Assembly (NCBI RefSeq): GCF_964199755.1
Contig: NC_133903.1
Coordinates: forward strand, 55,744,739-55,808,738
Reading direction: 5' to 3'
Length of the DNA: 64,000 bases
Source of the DNA: Larus michahellis
Lineage: Eukaryota; Chordata; Aves; Charadriiformes; Laridae
The position numbers were made by a program, and so were the translations under genes. The notes beneath the pieces were generated by a model. It was not told where the DNA came from. It searched no databases and was given only the letters and a program-made list of their open reading frames with translations. Numbering within the stretch: the first letter of the stretch is position 1; each line of letters begins with the position of its first letter. Below, one piece after another: positions 50,801 to 61,412 of the stretch.

Positions 50801-51254
50801 CAACCGGCTCCAGCATCGTGGGTACCAGGCATGGTTTTCAGTGCTGTGCAGATCGAGAATCGGTGCAAAAGATAACCAACTTCATGGTTTAAACTGGGTT
50901 TTTTTGTTTTTTTTTTTACACCCAAGAGGGGTTTCCCCACCGTGCGTTAGTGCCTACCTGGAGCACGGCAAAGGAGCGTATAATTAAGACAGTAAGCTTA
51001 GAAATATTAACTGTGAAACATGTAGTCACACATGCTGAGATCAAGTTAATGAGTGTTAAGTGAACAAATAAAAGGCATAAGCAAATGTACACACTACCTG
51101 CAAAGTCCTGCTGGTAGTTTCTTGGGTTTGGGTTTTTTTTTTTAACCTTATTTATGAACTACAGCTGACGTAAGGGAATAAGGAACCTCTTGGAGGACTT
51201 CTTTGAAGCATAATATTAATATTGCATTCTTACTAATATTCCTTCTGTCCACAG
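44822..51254. other. SGIP1: SGIP1 intron 1, right part
   Basis: Unique sequence to the CACAG acceptor before 51255. Two open frames were considered: 48085-48516 (+), with a signal-peptide-like start, and 49159-49477 (+), with balanced composition. Neither is recognised, neither has flanking gene structure, and neither is called as coding. No transposon recognised. Confidence 0.6.
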
Positions 51255-51318
51255 GATTGAAAAAACGTACAAGGAAGGCCTTTGGTATACGCAAGAAAGA
51301 AAAGGATACTGATTCCAC
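51255..51318 (+). CDS. SGIP1: SGIP1 exon 2, basic membrane-binding segment (64 bp)
   Basis: Acceptor CACAG, donor GTAAGT. It completes Gly4 and encodes [20 protein letters not shown], then two bases of Thr. The dense Lys/Arg cluster belongs to the region known to bind acidic phospholipids. Starts in phase 1, ends in phase 2. The match to SGIP1 is essentially complete. Confidence 0.97.
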
Positions 51319-54300
51319 GTAAGTCAATGAGACATAACCCGCATTAATATATAATGATGCTGGGGAGAAGTTGATGCCGGTGTGCCAGGACAGGAAGGAA
51401 GTCGGTGCATGGCAGGCATTTGTCATCCTTGGATCAAATCTTGTAATAACAGATATGTTTAAGCTGTTTCCCCTTGTACAGCCAGTGGCCAACAAATAAG
51501 GTATTTTCTTGGTGGCTCTGCAGAGATAATAAAGCCGGTTGTCCACGTGTTTGCAATTTACGGTGACAGTTAGCGGTGATCAGAAGAAAATTACTCCTCT
51601 GAGAGTTTCAGCAGATTAATCTCTGCCCAAACTACTGATTTGCCCGTCTGCTGAGATCTTTTTAGATGCAAATGCAATTTAAATGGATGCCTGTGCAGGC
51701 AGCGAGGCCGGCCGTGGAGCGAAGGGCTGCGCGGTTGGAGCAGGCTCGGGACGGGGAAGGACGCACGGGGCTGGTGGAGCCCGCGCTCCTTTGGCTTTGC
51801 TGCGAGAGATGCTTTTGCTTCCTGGGAAAACATCTGGTGGGGGTTTCCCCCCGCATCTGGCAGGGGTTCTCGACACGTGTGGCAGGGGATGCCGTGCACG
51901 GGTGCAGAACCACTGGCAGGGCGCTGAGCCCAGCCCAGGGAGGGCTCTCGGCTGCCACTGACGCGGTTTTGGGGTAGATGTCCCAAAACAACGTGGCAAA
52001 GGAGCCTGTGCACCCCGTGTGCCGGGGACGGAGCCGGGGAAAGGCAGCGGGGAGCCCCGCTCCCGCACCTACGGCATCCTCCAGGTGCTCAGTGTCTGGC
52101 ACAGCAGAAACCCTATGGGCTTTTTCTTTTCTTTAAATTGTTTTCCCGAGCTGTTTCACATCTCAGCGGTGGTGGGTGAGGTTTCCCGTGCGACGGGGCA
52201 GCCGCTGCAGGTCTGGCCACAATCCCGGGGCCACAGCGAGCCCAGCTGGACTGGCCCCTGCAGGGGTTTGCCTGCTGCAAAAGGGAGCCCAAAAATCCAG
52301 GGGGATGTGGAGCGTATCCCAAAAGGGCTGTATGGCACTGAGCTGTTGCCCTGCTGGCAGAGGGGGGCTTGTCACCAGGAATGGTGACCAGCCAGGCAGG
52401 CTGCGGGACAGCCAGGAGCTCCTGCTCCAGCCTTGTATGGTTTCGTTTATAATTTATCAGAAGGATGGGGGGGAAACGGGCTGCTTTGCATCTTCTGCTC
52501 ATGGAAAATCAATGGAAATCATGGAAAATCAGGTCTAAGGCCTGCCTTTAGCCAGCACCGTGATTCCCACGTGTGCTTGCAGCAGCTTGCTCTTCCTAAA
52601 GGCTGGGGAAGCCGGTGGCACATGGAGATAACGAATCCTGGGCCGTTTGTGATGGTAACAAGCTCACGGAAAGGCCACTGTGGGGGAGATGCTGCAATTA
52701 GCAAGCAGCAGTGATTAGCGCGTCGCAGGGTTGCATCGCGGTCATTGCCCTGAATGGCTTTGAGCATTCTCCAAATCCCCCGTCAGCAGCCGGCGCGGGG
52801 CTGCGGGAGCGGTGAGGGGTGGTGGGCTCAGACAGACCCTCTGGTCACCCCCTGCCATGGCTGGGCCACCACAGCCCCTCGTCTGGGTGGTGGGAACCGT
52901 GAAGTGGGACCTTCAGGGCTGCTGCTGGGGAGACGTGGGGTGCGTTGGGACTGCAGCACGGTGGCAAAGGACCTGCCACCCCCTCCCTCCATTGGCCGAG
53001 GGTCTCCACAGCTTTTTCTGGTTGGACTTTGGGGAGATGAGTGGGAGGTGACACTCCCTGTGTGTAGGGGAAATTCTGCCCCTCTGCCCCGGGGAGACCC
53101 CCCTGCAGCGCTGCCTCCAGCCCTGGGGCACCAACAGCAGAAGGACACGGAGCTGTTGGAGCGGGGCCAGAGGAGGCCCCGGAGATGCTGGGAGGGCTGG
53201 AGCCCCTCTGCTGGGAGGACAGGCTGAGAGAGCTGGGGGGGTTCAGCCTGGAGAAGAGAAGGCTCCGGGGGGACCTTCCAGCCCCTGCCAGGCCCTAAAG
53301 GGGCTCCAGGAAAGCTGGGGAGGGACTCTGGAGCAGGGAGGGGAGCCATGGGACGAGGGGGAAGGGTTTTACACTGCAAGAGGGGAGACTGAGATGAGAT
53401 GTGAGGCAGAAATTGTTGGCTGTGAGGGCGGTGAGCCCCTGGCCCAGGTTGCCCAGAGAAGCTGTGGCTGCCCCATCCCTGGAGGGGTTCAAGGCCAGGT
53501 TGGCCGGGGCTTGGAGCAACCTGGGCTGGTGGGAGGTGTCCCTGCCCAGGGCAGGGGGTGCCACTGGGTGGCCTTTAAGGTCCCTTCCAGCCCAAACCAT
53601 GCTGTGATTCTATGAAATATGGAAGCAGAGGGGATCTTTGCTACTTCCAAAAAAAATTCGGAGACATTTGTGCGAAGAGATTAAGCACAAGATAAGAGAG
53701 ATGGGAGGCAGACGCGTATGAATTAGTGAAGTTCAAAGATGTTATTCTCTGTTAAACCAGAGCTGGATGGGCAGCAGCTCCCTGCAGGCTTTTGATGATG
53801 CCCTGAGTCAGACGTTAATTTGTGGCAAATCCCTGGCAACGCATAAAACTCGGGAGCGTGTGGGAGGTGGAGGAGCCCGTCTGTTTTTCATAAACATATC
53901 TGTCTTTTCATTAAATAACTTAGGATCCTTAGACAGGGTTTAAATACTGCTGAGCCGGCCATGCCACTTGCTGTGACCAAGGTCGCAATCCCATAAGTGG
54001 CTGGGGATTAGGATCCCTGAGGTGTCTCATCAATTCTCAAATCCATTCGAAAGAGAAGTGACTGTGCTTCTGGCAGAAGAAAAAAAAAATAATCTCTAAA
54101 CGCAATTTTCATTGTCTTCTGCAAGACGATGCACACCCGGGGCAGGGCTGTGGCCGTGGGATGGATGCAAGGAAGAGACAGGAAAGTGTGATCTTCAGCA
54201 GGAACATTTTATTTATTCATAAAACTTGGCATCTGGTAGCACAAGATCACTGGCACCAGGACCCTTGTGTGGGTTTCACAAGGAGCGCGGGGCAGGTAAT

Positions 54301-54430
54301 TCAGATTTGCTGACAATTTCACAGTTAAACCTGTTGCTGCTGTGGCTTCGTTAAGAAAACCATTTCCACGGTTAATCGGGCAGCAGTAAGATGTCTGGGA
54401 GCTAACGCAGCTGCCTTTCTTTCTTTGCAG
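51319..54430 (+). other. SGIP1: SGIP1 intron 2 (3.1 kb)
   Basis: Donor GTAAGT, acceptor TTTGCAG. Contains a CR1 copy (53076-53615), otherwise unique. No exon recognised. Confidence 0.8.
53076..53615 (+). mobile_element. CR1 LINE 3' fragment (about 540 bp)
   Basis: The CR1 3' region reads ggacacggagctgttggagc, gacaggctgagagagctggg, gaaagctggggagggactct and cccatccctggaggggttca through to terminal gattctatga. The last roughly 480 bp are almost identical to the minus-strand copy at 25370-25873. It reaches slightly farther 5' than that copy. Confidence 0.96.
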
Positions 54431-54455
54431 AGGGTCGCCAGACAGGGACGGCATC
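54431..54455 (+). CDS. SGIP1: SGIP1 microexon 3 (25 bp, TGSPDRDGI)
   Basis: AGGGTCGCCAGACAGGGACG plus GCATC, between TTTGCAG and GTAAGT. It completes Thr25 and encodes GSPDRDGI, an exact SGIP1 match, ending in phase 0. Too short for ordinary exon finders. Confidence 0.95.
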
Positions 54456-56316
54456 GTAAGTATTGCACGGACCCCGGTCCCGCTTCTCTCTCCCGCCGCG
54501 GCCCCTGAAATGCAAATTCCTCCATCCGCCACCATCGGCACTTTGTGATCCATCTCTTCCTTTCTGGTTAATATAGAAAATAAACTCCGGTAAGAAGCTA
54601 TCTGTTCGAAATAAGGGCATATTCCAGGCTTTCTACCAAGTTAACAGAAAGAAAATACCAATGCAGAAAGGCCTGACGAGCGCCGTGGGCAGAGGGACCG
54701 GGTGTCCTGCTAAAACCCCGGCTCCGCATCCTCGTTTCTGCTCCCGCTAATTGGCTTGGGCCAGATTTGCTGTGCCATGACTTCAGGGGAAAATTGCCGG
54801 AACAGCTGTTTCCCATACTTATCTTTATTTTCTATGTTAAACCGAAAATAAGGAGGTTACTTGTTTTTGAATTATTGCTGCTTTTGTTTGTGGCGTCAAG
54901 TAGAAACGCCCCCGCTAGACCTGGGCAGTAGAGGGACCACGTCTCCTTCAGCTGTTTAATTCCAATTTTGCCAATAAGCATGTTGGGTTCAGACTGGGAC
55001 TGTGCTGGTCGTTATTTCTTGAGCAAATTCAGGCGTTCCAAGCTCCCCTTAAAATAAAAACGGAGACCCTCGGGAGGCTCGGCAGGGAGAGCGGTGCTGG
55101 GGTGTCTTTTACAAAGCCATACAAAAGCCGGGGTGCCAAATTCTCCTTTAGAGAGATCTAAAGAGCGATCTTTAGAGAGATCTAAACTGTTTTGTGTGGT
55201 TTTGGGGGTTTTTTTTTTGTTTTTTTTTTCCCCTCTGCATCTGACCCAAGATCCTTGGCTTTGGGCTCGCCCTGCGTTCGTAAGCCACTCGTTAAGAAAT
55301 AGCAATTAAAAAAAAGAGCCTGCAGCTCAGGTAGCGCTTGAACCAAGGCTCTATTCAGCAGTAATAAATAAATAAAATGCGAGGAGCAGCCCAGGGCCGT
55401 TCCCTCCACCGGCAGAAGTGCTGTGGGCAGCCTTTCCTTGCCCAGCGTGGGTGCAGGGACCTTGGGTGCCCTCCCAATTGGGCTCCTCTTCCTGGTTTTT
55501 CCGGGTGGCTTGCTGTCTGAGCTGGGTGCAGGGCAGGACGGGGTCTCCAGTGCTCCAGCGAGCTGAAGGATGCAGGAATACGATTTTTTTTTTGGGGGGG
55601 GGGCAGGTATAACGAAGCCACTGAATGTGTTGGAGGCAGGGGAACCGGGGGCTGGAGACATTTAGTCTAACTCTTCCTCCTGCAAGACGTTCTCACCGTG
55701 ACGTTTGCAGCAGGAGGTGAGACGGGGAACCCTCTGACTGCTGAATAGAGCCCCGTTACCTGCCCCCGGTAAAAACCACGCTTACTCCTAATGGAGCCGC
55801 AGCTGAGCCCTCCTTTTCTTCTAAAACCGTGCAGTGTGTTTGCTAGTTCCTTGTGACTTATTTTTTTGTGTTTTTTTTTTTTTAAAAAAAAAAAAAAAAA
55901 GAAAATCCAAATCCACCCAATACTTTAACCCTTTTTCTGCCAAACCCCAATCCCTTCCAGCCGCCCAGCCCTCATCCCAATGAGCCACTTTGCAATAGCA
56001 AACCCGAGAGTGCGCGTGAAGGAGGAAAAAAAAACGCGGTAAGGAAAACAGAGCTCGGTTGACAGCTACGAAAGGGTTGTTTGAAACCAGCGAGTAATTT
56101 TTGGCTTGAAATCCAGAATATAGGAAAACACCACTTAGGTGGGGTCAGGTGGCTGTATGTGAGTTGAATAGAAATGGGCTTGAATACCGATGGACTGGGG
56201 GAAAAGCAGAAGTCCCACATAACTGCAGCCGGAGTCTGGTTTTTTCACCCTTCTGACGAGGGTGCTCAGTCCTTGGGCAGCATCATGAGGACCATTGGGT
56301 GAAACCATCCAGTAGT

Positions 56317-56424
56317 GAGACACTGGCCCAGTGAAGCTGTGGCTGCCCCATCCCTGGAGGGGTTCAAGGCCAGGTTGGACGGGGCTCGGAGCAACCTGGG
56401 CTGGTGGGAGGTGTCCCTGCTATG
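56317..56424 (+). mobile_element. CR1 LINE fragment
   Basis: Contains gaagctgtggctgccccatc, ggttcaaggccaggttggac and ggtgggaggtgtccctg. Its 3' end is disrupted. Confidence 0.85.
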
Positions 56425-56554
56425 GGGCTGGAACGAGGGAGAAGCCCCAGAGGAGGGGGTGGCCAGCCCTCGCCCAGGGGGTGAGAAGGTGTCTTTTCTT
56501 GGAAGGTATCAACGGCAAAAGCTGTAACTGGGTTGCGCTTTGAAAGGACCTTGG

Positions 56555-56656
56555 AATGAGGTCAACCTGGTCTAGTGGGAGGTGTCCGTGCCCATGGCAG
56601 GAGGGCTGGAACGAGGTGATCTTCAAGGTCCCTTCCAACCCAAACCATCCTGTGAA
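56555..56656 (+). mobile_element. CR1 LINE 3' fragment
   Basis: Contains tcaacctggtctagtgggag, tgatcttcaaggtcccttcc and aacccaaaccatcctgtga. It repeats part of the segment seen in the fragment just upstream, so the two are separate insertions or a duplicated piece. Confidence 0.85.
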
Positions 56657-57491
56657 ATGGGGAGGGCGAGGGTGCTGGTGGCCTGATCCAGCCCCCGTGC
56701 TGCCGTCCCCCCGGGACAGTGTGTTAGACCCTTGGCAGGGGTGTTGGACTGGGGGGGCTACCACTGGCAGGGAACTGGACTATTATCAAATTTAGGTGCC
56801 CAAAGTTGACAACCCAGCCAAATTCCAGTCCCTGGCTGTGTTGGCCAGTGGGAGCTTTGGGCATTTTTCTGGATGCCCGGAGCAGACCAGCAAAGGGTCC
56901 CGTAGGCGATGGATGCCCAAAGCCTCCTTCCAAACCAGCCCCTGCTTAGTCCGAAGCAGCAATAACCTGTGTGTGTGTTGTCGGTGTGTCGTGACGTGTG
57001 CTAACACCACATCCCGGACCCATCTCACCGCTGCTACCCGCTGTGAAGCGATGGCGCCCGGCGTGCTCTGCCGCCCGGTCACAGAAACCCAACCCCTCTT
57101 TCAGCGTGTTCTGGGGAAGGTGCTTATCCCCAGTAAATAGGGGTGCTCGGCGGGCATGGGGAGCCCCCGCTACCCCCAGCTGTCCCCATGGGCGGGAACA
57201 CCCCGGCAGGTGGAGAAAAGGACGTTTCATTTCTCTTCCTTAAGAAATGCTATATGTTCAGCTAATGAATGTTTTTTTTAAAAAAAAAAAAAAAAAAAGA
57301 CTTTTAGCTCTCTGGTCTGGAAGATCTTCCAGAAACGGGACCTGCTGGTGTGCGCGGGCAGAGCAGCTCCCCGTCACGCCGGCATGGGCAGCCACAGCGA
57401 TGCCCAGGCATCCTGGCACGCCTGGGAGGTATGGTGTGTCCTTGCGTCCTTAATTTAAAACTTGGAAATTTTCTTTTCTGATGTGTTGCAG

Positions 57492-57548
57492 AAGAAAACA
57501 AATGGAGCCCCGAATGGATTTTATGCGGAGATCGACTGGGACAGATAC
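57492..57548 (+). CDS. SGIP1: SGIP1 exon 4 (57 bp, [19 protein letters not shown])
   Basis: Acceptor TTGCAG, donor GTAAGT, 19 whole codons, phase 0 at both ends. Being symmetric it could be skipped without frame loss. It matches SGIP1 with Thr for Ser and Asp for Glu relative to human as recalled. Part of the phospholipid-binding N-terminal region. Confidence 0.96.
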
Positions 57549-57948
57549 GTAAGTGTCACATGGAGCCCCCTCCCTCCGTCCATCTCCTGATGGGGAACCT
57601 GGGCTGCACTGTCATGCCGCCGTTTCGGCTTTCTGGGTGGCTGTTTTGGGTGATGGCCAGGTGGTAGTTGTGTCAAGATGCATATTTTTTTTTTATCTGT
57701 GTGTTAATTAAATAGCTAAAACCGCCCAGAAACTGGGTGGTCCCAATGCCTGATGCCCTGCAGGTGAGGAGGGCGCTGCCCGTCCCTGCAGGACATCGCA
57801 GTTACGTGGAGAAAAACCTCCGTTGCAACCAAGTATTGCAGAAAATTTTACTGCAAAAATTGAGCATTGTAAAATCTTACCTGGGAAAATCTATCTGCTT
57901 CCTAATTCTTTTGGCTTTGGTTTTTTTTTGTGTGTGTGCCCTATTCAG
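57549..57948 (+). other. SGIP1: SGIP1 intron 4 (400 bp)
   Basis: Donor GTAAGT, acceptor ATTCAG. Nothing else recognised. Confidence 0.85.
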
Positions 57949-58003
57949 AACTCACCTGAGCTTGATGAGGAGGGATACAGCATCCGACCTGAGGAACCAG
58001 GCT
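57949..58003 (+). CDS. SGIP1: SGIP1 exon 5 (55 bp), ends at a U12 AT-AC donor
   Basis: Encodes NSPELDEEGYSIRPEEPG and the first base of Ser. No GT donor fits the frame and homology. The exon is instead followed directly by ATATCCTTT, the U12-type 5' splice site. Joining T to the next exon's CT gives TCT (Ser) and the expected GSTKG. Confidence 0.95.
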
Positions 58004-58012
58004 ATATCCTTT
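58004..58012 (+). promoter_or_regulatory. U12-type 5' splice site (ATATCCTTT)
   Basis: All nine bases match the AT-AC minor-class donor consensus; this is pairing sequence for U11 and U6atac snRNAs. Confidence 0.93.
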
Positions 58013-58830
58013 GTTGTTGGACTTGACTCTTCAGGTTACAGACCATAAGATGAGCTGGGGTTCACGGGCGGGCCACTGACTACTTTTATTATTTTTATTT
58101 ATAATCATAATTTATTTTCCCCCTTTTATTTTCCTTTTGAGCTGTCACTCGGCAGCTAACACTGGCTCCCGGGGGGAATGACCTGAGGCAGCAGAGCAGA
58201 AGGGGATTTTTAATTGCCTTTGATCCGGTGCTATGAAATGAGGAGGAGGCGTGAGCGGCGCAGGCAGCATCCCCGTGGGGTGCCCCATGGAGACCCCGGT
58301 GTCCCATCCCATCTGCGGGGCTGCGTGCGGGTGCTGGCCGTGTGCGGTGCTTCGTCACCGCTGATGCTGTTTTGGGGCAGAAACGATCTGCGTGGCGGTA
58401 AGATGAGCAAAGATGAATTTGCAGCTCCCCGAATGCGCCCCGCTGAGGGGCGAGGAGATGCTGCCAGCCGCAGCCTGTGCAGGTGCCCACCTCTTGGGCT
58501 GGCAGCAGGTTTTCAGCCGCCTCCGCGCAGCTGGAGGAGGCTCACTGGAAAAAGCAGGATTTCTTCCTCTGCTGCCACTGAGAAATGCTGTCTGTCTGCG
58601 GGTGATGGGCCGGGACGGTCCCGATGGGGAGGAAACCCGGGTGGCGATGCAAATCGCTGCTGGGCTAAACCTGGGCTGGCTTTATGTCTGCGAGCACCGT
58701 CCCCGTGTCCTCTGCCCGCACCGGGGTAAAGCAGCAGTGATGGGCACGGCGGGAGGATTTGCCCCCACACTCTTCGGGGAGGCTTGAGCCTTTGAACGCC
58801 ATGGCTCTGCCCTGGCAGCAGAAGGAAACC

Positions 58831-58839
58831 TTCTTTAAC
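58831..58839 (+). promoter_or_regulatory. U12-type branch-point element (TTCTTTAAC)
   Basis: Eight of nine bases match TTCCTTAAC, which pairs with U12 snRNA. It is placed 10-12 bases before the AC acceptor, with no long pyrimidine tract after it, as expected for minor-class introns. Confidence 0.88.
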
Positions 58840-58849
58840 TGTGCTCTAC

Positions 58850-59025
58850 CTACCAAAGGAAAGCACTTCTACTCCTCCAGTGAATCCGAAGAGGAAGAGG
58901 AGGCGCACAAGAAGTTCAACATTAAGATCAAGCCTTTGCAGGCTAAAGACATCCTGAAGAGCGCAGCGACGGTGGACGAGCTGAAGGCGTCTATAGGCAA
59001 CATTGCACTTTCTCCATCCCCCGTG
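58850..59025 (+). CDS. SGIP1: SGIP1 exon 6 (176 bp), acidic/basic N-terminal segment
   Basis: Starts CT ACC AAA after the AC acceptor and encodes the rest of Ser, then [51 protein letters not shown] and ALSPSPV, ending in phase 0 before GTGAGT. The run [12 protein letters not shown] and the following helix-like segment are diagnostic of SGIP1. The first proline-directed serines (LSPSPV) open the serine/proline-rich part continued by the microexons. Confidence 0.97.
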
Positions 59026-59318
59026 GTGAGTCCTCGGTGTTTCCACCTCTTCCCCTGGTTGTAAAAGTGGTGACGCTCCGCAGGGCTCATCCCAAGGGAG
59101 CGGGGGGCTCTGCCTTAGGTGCCAATGGCTACGTTTGCTTTTGTGTCTTTATTTATAGGGTCTAGTCTCTCTAGAGAGGCAATAATGTGACTGCAAGGAG
59201 ATCTCAGCTGTATTGTGGTGGCATTTCCAGGTCAAAATGTCTTAAAAATTCCCTTTTCTGCTCATAAAACAGGGCAACTGAGGTCAGAAGCTACTATTCC
59301 CTTAGTTCTCCCAAGGAA

Positions 59319-59381
59319 CCGGCAATGGGACAAGAGCAAACAGCCTCAAGTTGCGCCAGGGGAGGTTTAGGATGGATATTA
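59319..59381 (+). mobile_element. Older CR1 copy, left half (interrupted)
   Basis: Reads caatgggacaagagcaaaca, then cagcctcaagttgcgccagg and ggaggtttaggatggatatta. CR1 normally continues ggagaaatttcttcac here, and that continuation appears instead at 59805, after an inserted CR1. Confidence 0.85.
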
Positions 59382-59804
59382 TGGATATTATTATGAGGAG
59401 AGGCTGAGGGAGCTGGGCATGTTTAGCTTGGAGAAGAGGAGGCTGAGGGGAGACCTCATTGCCCTCTACAACTCCCTGAAAGGAGGGTGGAGAGAGGGGG
59501 GTGTTGGCCTCTTCTGCCAGGTGAAGAATGACAGGACCAGAGGAAATGGTCTGAAGCTGCGGCAGGGGAGGTTTAGGTTAGATATTAGGAGGAATGACTT
59601 TACTGAAAGAGTGGTCAGGCCCTGGAACAGCCTGCCCAGGGAGGGGGTTGAGTCACCATCCCTAGAGGTGTTTAAGAAACGTCTAGATGTGGCACTTCAG
59701 GGCATGCTCTAGTGGCAGAGATTCTAGGGGTTTGGTTGGACTTGATGATCTTAAGGGTCCTTTCCAACCATGAAGATTCTGTGATTCTGTGATTGATTCT
59801 ATGA
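59382..59804 (+). mobile_element. Younger CR1 inserted in the older CR1
   Basis: Runs from gaggagaggctgagggagct through ctggagaagaggaggctgag, agacctcattgccctctaca and ggaggtttaggttagatatt to three terminal ATTCTGTG/ATTCTATG repeats. Complete 3' end and same orientation as the host copy. Confidence 0.9.
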
Positions 59805-60010
59805 TTAGGAGAAATTTCTTCACGGAAAGGGTTGTCAAGCCTAGGCCCAGGCTGCCCAGGGCAGTGGTGGAGTCACCTGGAGGTTTTTAAAAGCCGGGCA
59901 GACACACTGCTTAGAGATATGGTTTAGTGATGGCTTTTGTCAGAGTTAGGTTGATGGTTGGACTCGATGATCTGAAAGGTCCCTTCCAACCTAGGCAATT
60001 CTGTGATTCT
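59805..60010 (+). mobile_element. Older CR1 copy, right half
   Basis: Continues with aggagaaatttcttcacgga, ccaggctgcccagggcagtg and ggttggactcgatgatctga to terminal caattctgtgattct. It picks up exactly where the left half stops. Confidence 0.88.
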
Positions 60011-61214
60011 TATTTTTACCTTTTTTCCTCATTTTTCAATGTGGTCATCATTGAAGACATAAATTGGATGGGTCTTTCCTGGGACAGGGAAAGAACCTGT
60101 GGGGTTTTACACACCGCTGCTCTGGGACGTTAGAGGGACACTTCTTACCTTGAGGGTGAATCCGGGATTCTGGAAGGAAAGGTCTTGTCTCCTGAGTCCC
60201 TCCTAGTAAAAATACCCTCACCCTCTGGTTTTCCCAAGGCTTGTCAAGATTTCTGTCGTCTCATCCCAATCTGTTCAACCGTGAAAAGATTTGATTTTTG
60301 TCTTTCAGTGGCCTTTAGTGTGGGCTACAGTGTCTTTGCAGATGAAGCTTTCTATGGTTTATAATTAGCCTGTATCTGGAGTGTGAATGAATCTTCAAAC
60401 TCTAAGCGAAGAGGAAATAAAATAACAGCGGTTTATTTCTTCTTTGCAAATCAACGCAACATCGCCAATTTAAATGAAAGCTTCTGGGACACATCACTGT
60501 CCTTGGAAATACCGAGTCCCTCCGGCACGGCTCCCTTTAGGGACGTGCACTTCTGGCTGCTTTTTGCTCTGTGACCAGGGGAAAACAGGGGGGGGAAAAA
60601 AAACCCCAAAAATCAACAACCGAAAACCCTCATCAAAATTAAGCAAATAAGCAAATGAAGGATGGGGGAGTGTTGGAGACTGGCAATCATTTGCCAAATA
60701 GGTGGATAATTTTGATCAAGAGAAGAAAAAAAAAAAACAAAACCTCAAACAGAATTTCTTATTGCGAAACGAAGCTAATTTTGGTCTTGCGAAGTGATGG
60801 CCCCAGCAGTTTGGCGCACACACGTGCGTAACGTAGGAGACAGCATTATTTTGAGAGGAGAGAGTGCAATGCTTTAAAAATAGGATGGGGAAGGCATAAG
60901 AACTTATTTAAGGGGCCAAGCCTATATTTGGTGCGTTCTCCTTCCCTCCTGGCTTTTATCTCTGCATCCCTTGGTGGCAGCAGGTCCCCTGGACATAGCA
61001 GGGCACTCGCCCGTCCCGGGGTGCAGCTGGTGGCCCTGGCAGAGCTGGGGAGTAGCCACTCATCGGTTCTGTACTGCGGCGTGGGGATCACAGAGAATCT
61101 AGCCAAAAAATGTAAAGCAATGTTGCCTCTAGCAATAAAGATCCATCAAGACATTATCAAACAGTTACACTCAGCTCCCAGCAGTCTGAAGTTCCTTGGT
61201 TATTTTTAGTCTTA

Positions 61215-61292
61215 CTGATGGTTTTTGTCAGTGGTACGTTGATGGTTGGACTCGACCTGAAAGGTCCCTTCCAACCTAGATGACTCTATGAT
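61215..61292 (+). mobile_element. CR1 LINE 3' end (about 78 bp)
   Basis: Contains gatggtttttgtcagtggta, gatggttggactcgac and ggtcccttccaacctagatg, ending in ctctatgatg. A small deletion removes the usual gatgat after ctcga. Confidence 0.85.
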
Positions 61293-61412
61293 GAAATACT
61301 TGAAGAGTTTTGCACTGGTACACAAGGATTAGGCTGCTGTGGCCAGCAGTTCTTCTGCACCTCACCTTTTCCAGGGAAACAAAACCCACAAAACGTGCGT
61401 TTTGCTAGACAT

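Larger units (their letters stand above)
54456..57491 (+). other. SGIP1: SGIP1 intron 3 (3.0 kb)
   Basis: Donor GTAAGT, acceptor TTGCAG. Holds two CR1 pieces, A/T homopolymers, and a duplicated 16-bp near-palindrome at 55147-55186. The extra coding segment of the long mammalian SGIP1 form (between GI and the KKSNG region) was searched for here and not recognised. A microexon-like decoy lies at 54577-54589. Confidence 0.7.
58004..58849 (+). other. SGIP1: SGIP1 intron 5, U12-type AT-AC intron (846 bp)
   Basis: The intron begins ATATCCTTT, a full match to the minor-spliceosome donor consensus RTATCCTTT. It has a branch-point element TTCTTTAAC at 58831-58839 (consensus TTCCTTRAC, one mismatch). 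It ends in AC at 58848-58849, 10-12 bases after the branch adenosine, which is typical spacing. No GT-AG alternative reproduces the conserved [11 protein letters not shown] reading. It lies between codon positions 1 and 2. Removal requires U11, U12, U4atac and U6atac snRNPs. Confidence 0.93.

Noticed and set aside
58413..58787. 124-codon frame inside the AT-AC intron
   Set aside because: Lies wholly between the U12 donor and branch point, overlapped by other frames, no SGIP1 similarity.
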